Shown here: positions 1 through 10,141 of the stretch, piece after piece | Position numbering within the stretch: position 1 is the first letter of the stretch | Layout of the letters: every line of letters starts with the position of its first letter | NCBI RefSeq assembly: GCF_000423905.1 | Contig: NZ_AUIW01000006.1 | Span: forward strand, 43,267-107,266 | Source of the DNA: Thermus antranikianii DSM 12462 | GTDB lineage: Bacteria > Deinococcota > Deinococci > Deinococcales > Thermaceae | Reading direction: 5' to 3' | DNA: 64,000 nucleotides | Translations under genes and position numbers: made by a program | The notes under the pieces: model-generated | Told to the model about the DNA's origin: nothing | The model's database searches: none | The model's input: the letters and a program-made list of their open reading frames with translations, nothing else

Positions 1-2094
<2,094 letters not shown>

Positions 2095-2145
2095 GGACGC
2101 CCTCCTTCATACCGGCTAGGGACGGGTTTTGATAGCTTTGCCTTT

Positions 2146-2151
2146 ATTGTA
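2146..2151 (-). promoter_or_regulatory. Likely prkA promoter, extended -10
   Basis: On the minus strand TGCTACAAT combines an extended -10 TGn with TACAAT, about 50 bases upstream of the prkA ATG. No good -35 hexamer is visible, which fits an extended -10 promoter. Confidence 0.5.
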
Positions 2152-2216
2152 GCAGGTTCTGGGCGGAGAATGTGGCCCTGGTTCTAGCCGGGAAGGGGGT
2201 TTTGCGCTAAGCTTTC

Positions 2217-2768
2217 CTAGCTTCTTGTGGAGATCTCGTAGAACCCCCGGGCGTTGTGGAGGAAGTGGGCCAGGATGCTGGGGAGAAGGCTTCCGGTGAG
2301 AAGGTAGGTGAGCCCAAAAAGGAGCCCGGCAAGCCCGGTGTAAACCGGGTAGGCAAGGGCCCGCCTGGGGGCGGGGTGAAGGAGGGCGAAGACCAGGGCC
2401 TGGAGGAAGAGCCCAGGGGGTCCAAGCCAGGCCAAGAGGAGGCTTTGCAAAAGGCCTCGGAAGAAGACCTCCTCCGCCACCCCCGAGAGGAGGGCGAGGA
2501 GGAGGAGGATGGCGGGTCCTACCCTGGCCCGGCGCAGGGCTTCTCCCAAAGCCCGGTGGAGGTTTTCCGCTTCCCGGAAGGAAGCGGGGAAAAGATGTCT
2601 AAAGGCTTCCTCCAAAGCGGCCAAGGCCAGGAAGAGGCCCAGGGCATAGAAAAGCTCCTTGGGGTCCGCCTGGCCGAAGGGAAGGTCCAAGAGAAGCATA
2701 CCCGAAGCCCCAAGGAGGAGTAGCCCTCCCTGGAGGACCAGGAGGAAGCCGAGGGGTGGAGGGACCAA
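2217..2768 (-). CDS. CPBP family intramembrane metalloprotease
   Basis: A 183-residue multi-spanning membrane protein of the CPBP (CAAX-processing/bacteriocin-processing, 'Abi') family. The signature glutamates are in AEEVFFRG (E99, E100, R104), followed by FALLHP with H131 and HFLHN with H168 and N172, the usual zinc-site order. Family members cut or bind membrane substrates; this one's substrate is unknown. It is the last gene of a minus-strand run (3750 to 2217), 12 bases after the Lrp-like gene, so it is probably cotranscribed. No clear terminator follows. Confidence 0.8.
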   Translation of the reverse strand: MVPPPLGFLLVLQGGLLLLGASGMLLLDLPFGQADPKELFYALGLFLALAALEEAFRHLFPASFREAENLHRALGEALRRARVGPAILLLLALLSGVAEEVFFRGLLQSLLLAWLGPPGLFLQALVFALLHPAPRRALAYPVYTGLAGLLFGLTYLLTGSLLPSILAHFLHNARGFYEISTRS

Positions 2769-2780
2769 GGCCTTAAGGCT

Positions 2781-3059
2781 CTATTCCCCGCCCAGGGCGA
2801 AGCCCTGGTCCAGGAGCCTCTTGGGGTAAGCGCGGAAGGCCAGGAGGGTTTCCGTGCGCTCCACCCCTTCCAGGGATAGGATCCCCTGGGTGACGGCGTC
2901 GTCCAGCTCCTCGAGGTCCTTAAGGCGCAAAAGGGCTACCAGGTCAAAGGGGCCCGTAACCGAGTAGACCTCGGCCACCTGGGGGAGTTCGGCGATGGCC
3001 TCGCCCAGGGTGGCGATCCGGTCCCCGCGGGCACGGATGAGTACGAAGGCGGTGATCAC
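2781..3059 (-). CDS. Stand-alone Lrp/AsnC ligand-binding (RAM) domain protein
   Basis: This 92-residue protein consists of the alpha/beta ferredoxin-like effector domain of Lrp/AsnC regulators, with no DNA-binding helix-turn-helix. Visible features are the opening strand MITAFVLIRA, VYSVTGPFDLVALL in the middle and a closing strand near ERTETLLAF. Such stand-alone domains form oligomers that bind amino acids and may modulate a full-length Lrp partner. It starts 4 bases after the metallophosphoesterase stop and precedes the CPBP gene, so the three form one operon. The ligand is unknown. Confidence 0.8.
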   Translation of the reverse strand: MITAFVLIRARGDRIATLGEAIAELPQVAEVYSVTGPFDLVALLRLKDLEELDDAVTQGILSLEGVERTETLLAFRAYPKRLLDQGFALGGE

Positions 3060-3063
3060 CCCT

Positions 3064-3750
3064 TTATCCTACCTCCAGGATCAGCTTGGGCCGGAAGGCC
3101 AGAGCGTCGGCGGCCACCAGGTGGAGGGGAATGCCCCGGTACTCCTGGGGAAGCTTTTCCGGGTCCGCCCCGTGCAGGTGGCCGTAGACGATGGCCTGGG
3201 GCTTGGCCTCTGCGGCCAGCTCCAAAAGGGAGGTGGTCTCCCCCTTGGGGCCGAAGGGGGGGAAGTGGAAGGCCACCACCAGGTGGCGGTGGGGTTTGCG
3301 CTTCAGGTCCTGTAGGGAGAGCTTAAGCCGCTCCACCTCCCGGGCGAAGATCCGTTCGTCCTCCGGGGTGGCGGGCGGGTACTGCCAGCCCCGGGTTCCC
3401 GCCACCGCCACCCCGTCCAGAACCAAGGCATCGTTTTGCAGGGCGTACATGCCTTCGGGTAAGACAGCTCTCAGGCGGCTTATGGAGGGCCACCAGTAGT
3501 CGTGGTTCCCCTTTAGGAGCACTTTTTTGCCAGGCAAGGCGGCCAGGTCCAGAAGGTCCGGCAGGGCCTCCCCCAGGCGCATGGCCCAGGAGATGTCCCC
3601 AGGGACGATCACCAGGTCCCCCTCCGCCACCACCTCCCGCCAGCCTCGGAAGAAGGCCTCCGGATGGCCCTGCCAGTTGGGGCCGAAGATGGTCATGGGT
3701 TTGGGGTGCAGGCGGGAGAGGTGGGGGTCGGCGATGGCGAAGACCCGCAT
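3064..3750 (-). CDS. Metallophosphoesterase (calcineurin-like)
   Basis: A 228-residue cytoplasmic phosphoesterase with all metal-binding blocks in order: D8-x-H10 in ADPHLS, GDISW, GNHDYWW, FHFPP and GHLHG. The layout matches the predicted phosphohydrolase group COG1768 rather than the larger nucleotidases. The substrate cannot be read from sequence. The ATG at 3750 lies 7 bases after a TACGCT -10 box, so the transcript is probably leaderless. It heads the operon with the RAM-domain and CPBP genes and diverges from recX with only 23 bases between start codons. Confidence 0.85.
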   Translation of the reverse strand: MRVFAIADPHLSRLHPKPMTIFGPNWQGHPEAFFRGWREVVAEGDLVIVPGDISWAMRLGEALPDLLDLAALPGKKVLLKGNHDYWWPSISRLRAVLPEGMYALQNDALVLDGVAVAGTRGWQYPPATPEDERIFAREVERLKLSLQDLKRKPHRHLVVAFHFPPFGPKGETTSLLELAAEAKPQAIVYGHLHGADPEKLPQEYRGIPLHLVAADALAFRPKLILEVG

Positions 3751-3757
3751 GGGCTTT

Positions 3758-3767
3758 AGCGTACCCT
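3758..3767. promoter_or_regulatory. Overlapping divergent -10 boxes for recX and the metallophosphoesterase
   Basis: The minus-strand TACGCT (3763-3758) sits 7 bases before the phosphoesterase ATG. The plus-strand TACCCT (3762-3767) sits 6 bases before the ATG at 3774. Both have the spacing of leaderless Thermus/Deinococcus promoters. The boxes share two base pairs, so the two polymerases cannot bind together. Inferred by eye. Confidence 0.5.
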
Positions 3768-3773
3768 ATGGGT

Positions 3774-4208
3774 ATGGAAAAGGCCGAGGCCCTGGCCTAT
3801 GCCTTAAGGCTCCTTTCCCAAAGGGCCATGAGCCGGGCCCGCCTGCGGGAGAAGCTTCTCGGCCGCTTTTCCGAAGGGGAGGTGGAGGAAGCTCTGGCCC
3901 GCCTCGAGGAGCTGGGCTATTTGGACGACCGGGCCTTTGCGGAAACCTTTGTGGCCACCAGGCGGAAGTACGGTCCCCGTAAGCTCCGCTTCCTCCTGAA
4001 AGCCCAAGGGGTGCCGGAGGAGGTGGTGGAGGAAGTCCTTGCCGCCTATGGGGAGGAGGAAAGCCTGGAGGCGGCGCTTAAAGTCCTCCGCCGCTACCCC
4101 CGCCGCCTGGACAAGGCCAAGGCGGTGCGGTTCCTCCAGGGCCGGGGTTTTCCCCTTTCCGTGGCGTTAGAGGCCTACCGGCTTGTCAAGGAGGAGGAAA
4201 GCGGGTAA
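3774..4208 (+). CDS. recX: Regulatory protein RecX
   Basis: A 144-residue helical protein with the three tandem RecX repeats; LSQRAMSRARLREKLL and ELGYLDDRAFAETFV are the family hallmarks, followed by KYGPRKLRFLL. RecX binds inside the RecA filament and limits its activity. An ATG at 3768 would add two residues, but it directly abuts the TACCCT -10 box. The ATG at 3774 has the right leaderless distance, so I chose it. It ends 9 bases before the next gene and is probably cotranscribed with it. Confidence 0.85.
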   Translation: MEKAEALAYALRLLSQRAMSRARLREKLLGRFSEGEVEEALARLEELGYLDDRAFAETFVATRRKYGPRKLRFLLKAQGVPEEVVEEVLAAYGEEESLEAALKVLRRYPRRLDKAKAVRFLQGRGFPLSVALEAYRLVKEEESG

Positions 4209-4217
4209 AAAGAGCCC

Positions 4218-4655
4218 ATGCCCGAGGTGCGCGCGGAACGCTTGATCAAGGCGCCAGCGGAAAAGGTGTATGCCCTGGCCAAGGACCTGGAGGGCTTAAA
4301 GCCCTACCTTAAGGAGGTGGAAAGCCTCAAGGTGCTCTCCCAGGAGGGCAACCGCACCCGAAGCGAATGGGTGGCGGTGGCCATGGGCAAGAAGGTGCGC
4401 TGGTTGGAGGAGGAGGAGTGGGACGACCAGAACCTAAGGAACCGTTTCTACTCTCCGGAAGGGGATTTTGACCGCTACGAGGGCACTTGGGTTTTCCTGC
4501 CGGAGGGGGAGGGGACCCGGGTGGTCCTGAGCCTTACCTATGAGCTCACCATCCCCATCTTCGGGGGGCTTTTGCAGAAGCTCGTGCAAAAGCTCATGCA
4601 GGAGAATATAGAGAGCCTTCTCAAGGGCCTTGAGGAGCGGGTTCTGGCTTCCTAG
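4218..4655 (+). CDS. SRPBCC/START-like domain protein
   Basis: A 145-residue single-domain protein of the SRPBCC (START/polyketide cyclase-like) superfamily. It opens with the typical strand and helix RAERLIKAPAEKVYALAKDLEGL, continues with antiparallel strands around RSEWVAVAMGKKVRWLEEEEW, and closes with a long amphipathic helix (GGLLQKLVQKLMQENIESLL). Such folds bind hydrophobic ligands or act as chaperones or cyclases. No catalytic residue allows a specific call. It follows recX closely and is the last core gene before the island; an IS481 end begins about 6 bases after its stop. Confidence 0.75.
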   Translation: MPEVRAERLIKAPAEKVYALAKDLEGLKPYLKEVESLKVLSQEGNRTRSEWVAVAMGKKVRWLEEEEWDDQNLRNRFYSPEGDFDRYEGTWVFLPEGEGTRVVLSLTYELTIPIFGGLLQKLVQKLMQENIESLLKGLEERVLAS

Positions 4656-4660
4656 TGAAC

Positions 4661-5785
4661 CCGGACAAACACATGTGAGACTCTGGGCTGGGATAAAAAG
4701 AGGGGGACCGACTCCGGAAGGAGGCCCCCCGAGTGCAGCTTACCACGGTTGGCAAAGCGATCTGGCGAGGAGCGAGGAAGGCCCAGGAGCTGGAGATGGC
4801 GGGGGCCGGCGACCCCCTGGTCCAGGAACGGCTGCGCAAGCTCAAGCAGGTGGAGGCGTTCAGGAAGCACGGGGTGAGCTGGCCCGAGATCCAGGCCCTG
4901 GTGGGGATCAGCCGGGCCACCTATCACCGCTGGCGGAGCAGGCTCAAGGACGAAGGACTTAAAGGCCTTCTTCCGAAACCCAAACGCCCCAAACGCCTAC
5001 GGCGGAAGGTGCACTGGACCTCCGAACTCCTCATCGCCACCGAGGACTTGCGGAGACAAAACCCCACCTGGGGCCGCTGGCCCATCTGGTGGAGCTTGAG
5101 GAAGGGAGGTTTTGAGGTCAGCGAGCGCACCGTGGGCCGCATCCTCGCCCATCTGGAAGCCAGGGGGCGGGTGGAAAGGGTGGCCGCCTTCCTGGCCCGG
5201 GCGAGGCGGGGCAAGGGGAGGCCAAGACCCCAGAGGCCCTACGCCCAGAGGAAGCCCCGGGGATACGAGGCCAGGGCGCCCGGGGACCTGGTGCAGTTGG
5301 ACACCCTCACCGTGACCCTAGGGCCCGGGGAGGTGGTCAAGCACTTCTCGGCCCTGGACCTGGTCACGCGCTTCTCCCTGGCCCAGGTGCACACCAGGGC
5401 CACGGCCAACCTGGCGGCGGGATTCCTCTCCGCCCTCGTGACCAAGGCCCCCTTCCCCATCCGGGCCGTCCAGGTGGACGGGGGGAGCGAGTTCATGGCC
5501 GAGTTTGAGGAAGCCTGCCGGAGCCTGGGAATCCGGCTCTTTGTGCTGCCCCCACGGAGCCCGAAGCTCAACGGGCACGTGGAGCGGATGCAGCGCACCT
5601 TCCGCGACGAGTTTTATACCCTGCCCTTGCCAAGGGGGCTTGTGCGCCTGCAGGCCGAGCTGGACGCTTATCTGGCGTACTACAACCACCGCAGGCCCCA
5701 CATGGCCCTGGGGGGGCTGGCGCCCCTGGAGTTCTTGGCTAAAATGCAAGCGGAGTCGGTCCCCCAGTCTCAGATGTATTGACCG
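4661..5785 (+). mobile_element. IS481-family insertion sequence, copy 1 (apparently intact)
   Basis: The left end includes ACATGTGAGACTC at 4671; the right end, read inverted, includes ACATCTGAGACT (5777-5766). Inside, GGGGACCGACTCCG occurs at both ends in opposite orientation. Comparison with the second copy shows homology continuing to about TTGACCGATTAC, so the outer limits are approximate. I could not define a target-site duplication. The single transposase ORF fills the element. Confidence 0.75.
4733..5782 (+). CDS. IS481-family transposase
   Basis: A 349-residue DDE transposase/integrase-core protein. The N-terminal helix-turn-helix covers about residues 45-70 (VSWPEIQALVGISRATYHRW), a basic linker follows, and the rve catalytic core carries D190 (VQLD), D249 (VQVDGG) and E284 (NGHVER), with 34 residues between the last two. 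The C-terminal YYNHRRPHMALGG block is typical. The start is a GTG at 4733 in the same frame as the homology shared with copy 2. No frameshift is visible, so it should be active. The stop lies at the outer edge of the right terminal repeat. Confidence 0.85.
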   Translation: MQLTTVGKAIWRGARKAQELEMAGAGDPLVQERLRKLKQVEAFRKHGVSWPEIQALVGISRATYHRWRSRLKDEGLKGLLPKPKRPKRLRRKVHWTSELLIATEDLRRQNPTWGRWPIWWSLRKGGFEVSERTVGRILAHLEARGRVERVAAFLARARRGKGRPRPQRPYAQRKPRGYEARAPGDLVQLDTLTVTLGPGEVVKHFSALDLVTRFSLAQVHTRATANLAAGFLSALVTKAPFPIRAVQVDGGSEFMAEFEEACRSLGIRLFVLPPRSPKLNGHVERMQRTFRDEFYTLPLPRGLVRLQAELDAYLAYYNHRRPHMALGGLAPLEFLAKMQAESVPQSQMY

Positions 5786-5796
5786 ATTACAAACTC

Positions 5797-5826
5797 TTGA
5801 CACGACCTCAGACCAGGATATTTAAT
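5797..5826 (+). promoter_or_regulatory. Promoter for the island cargo
   Basis: TTGACA (5797-5802), an 18-base spacer and TTTAAT (5821-5826) make a good vegetative promoter just outside the IS481 right end. It would drive the C39-like gene at 5851 and perhaps the next two cargo genes. Confidence 0.55.
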
Positions 5827-5850
5827 GATAGAAAGGAGCGTGAAAAAACC

Positions 5851-6600
5851 ATGAGCGCACCGACCAGGGATATTGGAATTGTTGTTAGTAAGGTTGGCGA
5901 GCTGGCGGTGACGGGGCTCCCATGCTTCATGTACCATGACCCCTATCACGAGCGCTTTGTCAACTATATCCGCTTACTGGTGGCCCAGAACCTGCCTGTT
6001 CTGGTCCGTCTGCATCCGGGGTGGAACTACCCTATGGAGGAGGACATCCTCCGGAAGGAAGTCGACCGCACTGGGCACGCGGTGCTGGTGGTGGGCTATG
6101 ACGACGCCGCCGAGGAATTCATCCTTCTCGACCCGTGGGATCAAAGCCACTGGGGGGGAAGCAGGGGCGGAGAGTGGCGTATCGGCTACCGTGAACTTGG
6201 CCTCCTTGCCGTGGACTGCACTAGAGACGCTGTGATTACCGGTGTCTTGCCGAATGTGGAAATCCAGTTCGACGGCGTGGATGCACTCCAATGCAACGTC
6301 ACGTATTCTTGTCCCGAGCCTCTCTTCCGGACCTTTATTGCAGAGGAGGCATTCCTGACGCTGACCGTGCCAAAAGGCTTGCAGCTGGACACGGACGGGG
6401 ACCAGATAAGCCTTGGCCAGCTGCAGCCGGGGGAAACACGCTCCGTGGTTATTCCCGTGATCTTGGAAGACCCTGTAAACGGCGAGATTACGGCAGAGAT
6501 TGATCTTGTCATCCGCTCCCTCTGGTTGCGAGACTGGAAGGAGACCATCCGGGTCGTCTCCCGTCATCGTATCACTGCTATTGAGCGGGCCATGGTCTAG
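5851..6600 (+). CDS. C39-like peptidase domain, C-terminal half (His/Asp part), plus beta-sandwich
   Basis: 249 residues from the ATG at 5851 (AGGAG upstream, somewhat far). Residues 35-125 read like the second half of a peptidase C39/papain-like domain: AQNLPVLVRLH strand, TGHAVLVVGYDD with the catalytic-type H76, then FILLDPW with D94. The first half of such a domain, including the Cys and its helix, is missing. Residues 130-249 look like an all-beta domain with a TLTVPKG...LQPGETRSVVIPV pattern, similar to domains that cap extracellular or ligand-binding proteins. No signal peptide. GC and codon choice are unlike the flanking Thermus genes. It could be a gene truncated by the adjacent IS481 or a genuine partner of the propeller protein at 8029. 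Function unknown. Confidence 0.6.
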   Translation: MSAPTRDIGIVVSKVGELAVTGLPCFMYHDPYHERFVNYIRLLVAQNLPVLVRLHPGWNYPMEEDILRKEVDRTGHAVLVVGYDDAAEEFILLDPWDQSHWGGSRGGEWRIGYRELGLLAVDCTRDAVITGVLPNVEIQFDGVDALQCNVTYSCPEPLFRTFIAEEAFLTLTVPKGLQLDTDGDQISLGQLQPGETRSVVIPVILEDPVNGEITAEIDLVIRSLWLRDWKETIRVVSRHRITAIERAMV

Positions 6601-6690
6601 CCAGGTAGCGCATAGCCTTACCGTATCCCCTATTCCGTCATCTCACGGAGGCCATGCTTCCTCAAACACTAGCCTCTGCGGGGGCGTTTT

Positions 6691-7953
6691 ATGCATAAAG
6701 CCATCGCCACCTTGAAGGCCTTGAAGGCTAGGTTAGGGCTAGTACTTCTCACCCGAGAACTCCCATTCTCGTACTTTTTCATCAGCAGGACCCTGTCCCG
6801 CATTGGCGAGAATGTATTCTCCATCGCCGTCCCGTGGCTGGTGTTTCAGCTGACGGGCAGCACCCTACAACTCGGACTGGCCTTTGCCCTCCAGGTTGTC
6901 CCTTCACTGCTGCTAGCTCCCTTTGCTGGCGTTTACGTGGACGCCGCTTCCAGAAAAAGAGCGATGCTCGTTTCGGAGGGTTGCCGGGCACTGCTCGGTC
7001 TGGCTGTGACTGGGCTGTCCCTCCTGGGTAGCCTCCAGGTGTGGCACCTGTATCTCGCGGTGGTGGCCCATGCGGTCACCGCCAGTTTTCTTACCGTGGC
7101 AGCCGGGGCTGCTATTCCGGCCCTCGTGGACCAGGTTGACTTAACGCGCGCCAACGCGCTCATCAGGTTGAGCCGCAACCTGTGCGACATCTTGGGCAAG
7201 GTCATGGCCGGCCTACTCTTGGCCTGGCTGGGCCCGGCGTACACGTTCCTGGCGAATGCCGCCTTGACTTTCGCGTCCGCGGCTCTGTTGTTGCCGCTCC
7301 GGGGCATAGACGGGGGATCCCCAGTGGTGCGGGGCTGGCGGCCAAGGGTACTACAGGACTTTGTGAGTGGAGTGGGTATCCTGCGCCGCCACAGCGCGGC
7401 TGTGCTTGCCATGGCGGATCTGGTGGTGATCAACGTCGGTATTCCGGTCCTGGCAATAGCCCTTCCCGTCATTTCTGAAGAGGTCCTGCGCCAGGGTGCC
7501 GCTGGCTATGGGCTCCTCACCGGAGCGATGGCGCTCGGGGCCATCGTTGCCACCCTGATAGCCGCTCTGCTGGTCGGACGCATGGACGAGGGCCGATTGT
7601 CTGGGCTTGCCACGGTCCTGTTCGGCCTCCTGGTTGTTTCCCTGGGCTTCGTGAGGGCACTGGAGTGGGGGCTGCTGGCGATGACGCTTATCGGTCTGAC
7701 GGCCGAATTGGTTTCGGTCTACACCTCCAGCATTCTGCAGCGGACCCTTCCTTCGGATGTCCTGGGCCGGGCCTTTGCTGCCCAGTTTACGGCCCTACGG
7801 ATCGTCCCCGCGGTCGTGTTCCTGAGTGCCGGTTCTGTTCTCCAAACGTTCGGCGTGCAAACGTTCTTGATCGTGGGGGGTTCTATAACTGTTCTCATCG
7901 CGGCGCTCTTGCTCCAGCTCAGGGTGCGGGGTGCGCGAGAGAAAAACCGATGA
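6691..7953 (+). CDS. MFS transporter, EntS-like exporter family
   Basis: A 420-residue major facilitator protein with about 12 hydrophobic segments. The N-terminal region FFISRTLSRIGENVFSIAVPWLVFQLTGS and the loop VYVDAASRKRAMLVSEG are characteristic of the MFS_3 drug/siderophore exporter group. It lies between the C39-like half gene and the propeller gene, 90 and 75 bases away, same strand, so it is likely part of one transcription unit. The context suggests export of a small molecule or peptide connected with the neighbours, but the substrate cannot be inferred. Lower GC than the core genome supports acquisition by transfer. Confidence 0.8.
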   Translation: MHKAIATLKALKARLGLVLLTRELPFSYFFISRTLSRIGENVFSIAVPWLVFQLTGSTLQLGLAFALQVVPSLLLAPFAGVYVDAASRKRAMLVSEGCRALLGLAVTGLSLLGSLQVWHLYLAVVAHAVTASFLTVAAGAAIPALVDQVDLTRANALIRLSRNLCDILGKVMAGLLLAWLGPAYTFLANAALTFASAALLLPLRGIDGGSPVVRGWRPRVLQDFVSGVGILRRHSAAVLAMADLVVINVGIPVLAIALPVISEEVLRQGAAGYGLLTGAMALGAIVATLIAALLVGRMDEGRLSGLATVLFGLLVVSLGFVRALEWGLLAMTLIGLTAELVSVYTSSILQRTLPSDVLGRAFAAQFTALRIVPAVVFLSAGSVLQTFGVQTFLIVGGSITVLIAALLLQLRVRGAREKNR

Positions 7954-8028
7954 GGTGGGGTTCCAATAGGGCCATCCGGGTTGGGGAGAGACTGCGAGGA
8001 GAAGCTACAAAGAGGAGGTGATACAAAG

Positions 8029-9621
8029 ATGAAGCTGCGGTGGATCCAGTACATCCAAGGAGTCCCACGGTATCCTGTTCTGGCTGGCGACAAAGTCATG
8101 ATCGTGGCATATAACCGGACGGTACACCAGTACGAGGTGATGGCCTGCCGCTCCCACGACGGGGAGCTCAGGTGGAAGTTAGCTCTCCCTGCCGGCGGCT
8201 ACGGACGTCCAGCAACGGACGGATCGAGGCTTTACATGCTCTGGGGCCAGTCCGGGTTGGCTGCCCTAAACGTCGAGAACGGAGACCTGCAGTGGGCATG
8301 GAAAACACCGTGGCGGATCAGGAGCGGCCCGGTTCTTTTTAAAGACATGGTCTACCTATGTGCTGGAGACTCTATCATCGCCGTCAACAAAGAAGATGGG
8401 CGGGAAACACGAAGGTTCCAGGTGGGGCGAACATTTCTGTTCGGCAACCCCTGCGTCTCCCTTATTGACTCCCATCCTTTGTTGTTTGTCTTGGGTGCGG
8501 AACCGTCAAACAATTACCTGTACTGCGTCTCCCTAGACGACACGGGAGCACCCGTCAGTCTTGAGTGGAAACGGCCAATTGGTAAGACCGGAGTTGTGTC
8601 GTCGGAAACGGCCGGACCTGCCGTGGGCGCCGACCGTATCGTGATCGGATCGCTCGACGGCACAGTTACCTGCTTCGCATGCGCCACGGGGCAGGTATTG
8701 TGGACAGATCACGTGGGGGAGGTCACGATTCGCAGCGCTGCCTTTACGGATGGGGAACGTGTCTACGTCACCACACTCGGGGGCTCCATTCTCGCTTACA
8801 GCCTGCACACGGGGGCCCGGTTGTGGGAGCGGCAATTGTACGCGGAGGGGATCTGGGCCCCTCCAGCCCTGGCGGCTGGACTTCTGATCGTCCTGGGTGG
8901 TGGTGTCCTCGAGGCCATCGACCCGTCCAACGGGTCGTCCGTGGCACAAGTTGCGGTGGGTCATGGCCCCTACTCCGCCCCCGTTCCCTCCGGAACTCAT
9001 GTATTCGTGGGCGGTGGGGATCCCCCGTTCACGGGCTATCTCTTCGCGGTGGACCTGGCGGTGGCCGATCCCACCAGCATGGCGGACCAAAACCTCGCCG
9101 ATCTTGAAATCCAAGCTAACGATTGGGAAATTCAGATTTCCTTCCGGGTTCCACCTTTGGTTACAGACCTCTGGCTCGATGGACGGCCCCTGGGGGCGGA
9201 TGCGGTGATTCGTCCTGTTCGTCGGGCAGATCGGGCTTACTTTCGCATTGCGCTCGCCCCCGGCAAGCGCATCGGAAAGTACGCCCTCCCTGTGGCACTG
9301 TGGCGCCAGGATAAGCTCATCTGGAACACGATTCTCGTCGATCTCGGAATGAACCGTGTGCCTACATTGGGGTTACCTCAGCAAGCGCGGGTCTCACATC
9401 TCATCTTTGAGCCCCAGGCCGAGCCAACTGCCAGCGGTGCTGCCGCGTTGTCGATGCTGCTTGGGCATTTTGGGCTGAAGGTGTCCCAGCAGCACGTCAA
9501 GGAGATGGCGGACTATCTGGTGGAAACGTGGCAGGTGGACCCACACCACAAGTGGTCTGGCGTGGCAATGCGAATTTCCCACGCAGGCGCCCGCGATGTG
9601 CGAGCTAAGAAGCCGTCGTAA
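8029..9621 (+). CDS. PQQ-type beta-propeller protein with C-terminal C39-like half domain
   Basis: 530 residues from the ATG at 8029, preceded by a near-perfect AGGAGGTGAT. Residues 1-345 carry about seven propeller repeats recognisable by blade ends such as DGELRW (44-49), NGDLQW (84-89), TGQVLW (220-225) and TGARLW (261-266). There is no signal peptide and no PQQ-dehydrogenase active-site block, so this is a cytoplasmic scaffold-type propeller. Residues 355-445 form a beta domain. Residues 455-530 resemble the N-terminal half of a C39 peptidase (TASGAAALSMLLGHFG at 467-482) but with Ser469 where the catalytic Cys would align, and the protein stops before the His/Asp half. In 8461-8520 only 27 of 60 bases are G or C. 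The stop lies at the junction with IS debris, so the C-terminus may be truncated. Confidence 0.65.
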   Translation: MKLRWIQYIQGVPRYPVLAGDKVMIVAYNRTVHQYEVMACRSHDGELRWKLALPAGGYGRPATDGSRLYMLWGQSGLAALNVENGDLQWAWKTPWRIRSGPVLFKDMVYLCAGDSIIAVNKEDGRETRRFQVGRTFLFGNPCVSLIDSHPLLFVLGAEPSNNYLYCVSLDDTGAPVSLEWKRPIGKTGVVSSETAGPAVGADRIVIGSLDGTVTCFACATGQVLWTDHVGEVTIRSAAFTDGERVYVTTLGGSILAYSLHTGARLWERQLYAEGIWAPPALAAGLLIVLGGGVLEAIDPSNGSSVAQVAVGHGPYSAPVPSGTHVFVGGGDPPFTGYLFAVDLAVADPTSMADQNLADLEIQANDWEIQISFRVPPLVTDLWLDGRPLGADAVIRPVRRADRAYFRIALAPGKRIGKYALPVALWRQDKLIWNTILVDLGMNRVPTLGLPQQARVSHLIFEPQAEPTASGAAALSMLLGHFGLKVSQQHVKEMADYLVETWQVDPHHKWSGVAMRISHAGARDVRAKKPS

Positions 9622-9639
9622 AGGTCAACGGGAAAACTC

Positions 9640-10134
9640 GCCTCGATTTTACATGGCCCCTAGGATCCGCTTTTACCTCCCCCGCCCTCAGCCAGGCCCT
9701 TAGCCCCTGCAGTAAGCCCATCACCCGGGTGTCCACCAGAAGGCTCAGGCCCAGGGCGTGCAGGTAGATAGGGAGGCGGTAGATGGGGTAGAGAGAGACT
9801 TCCTTCCCCAGCGCCTCCGCCACCCAGCGTTGCAGCTTGAGCCCCGTCCACAAGCCGCCTTCAGGCGGGAGGCCTTGGCGGTAGATGAGGGCCTGCAGAA
9901 CCCTCTCCCGTTCTTCTGGGGTCAGCTTTGGCGGTTGTCGTGCCTCCTATCCGGGAGGGCCTCGAGGCCCTCCCGGTTGTAGCGGGCCACGGTGGCGCAA
10001 ACCCAGCGGGAGGTATGGAGGGCGATGGCGGCCACCTCCTGGGCGGTGAGGCCCTGCTTGGCGTGGTACGCCGCCAGAGCCTTCTTGATCCGTTGCTGGA
10101 GCTGGGGGAGGGTCAGGTGATCAACGACGGTCAT
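9640..10134 (-). pseudogene. IS630-family transposase, N-terminal fragment with frameshift
   Basis: From the ATG at 10134 the minus strand encodes the IS630 helix-turn-helix region (QEVAAIALHTSRWVCATVARYNREGLEAL, split across frames). The frame is lost near 9940 and resumes in another frame as GLKLQRWVAEALGKEVSLYPIYRL (about 9850-9780), the winged-helix part of the same family. The DDE catalytic core is absent. The last stretch (9640-9760) no longer resembles IS630 and may belong to another element. It is a dead fragment. Confidence 0.7.
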
Positions 10135-10141
10135 GGGGGTA

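Noticed and set aside
8029..9621. Propeller protein as a PQQ-dependent dehydrogenase
   Set aside because: No signal peptide, no dehydrogenase active-site block and too few residues outside the propeller.
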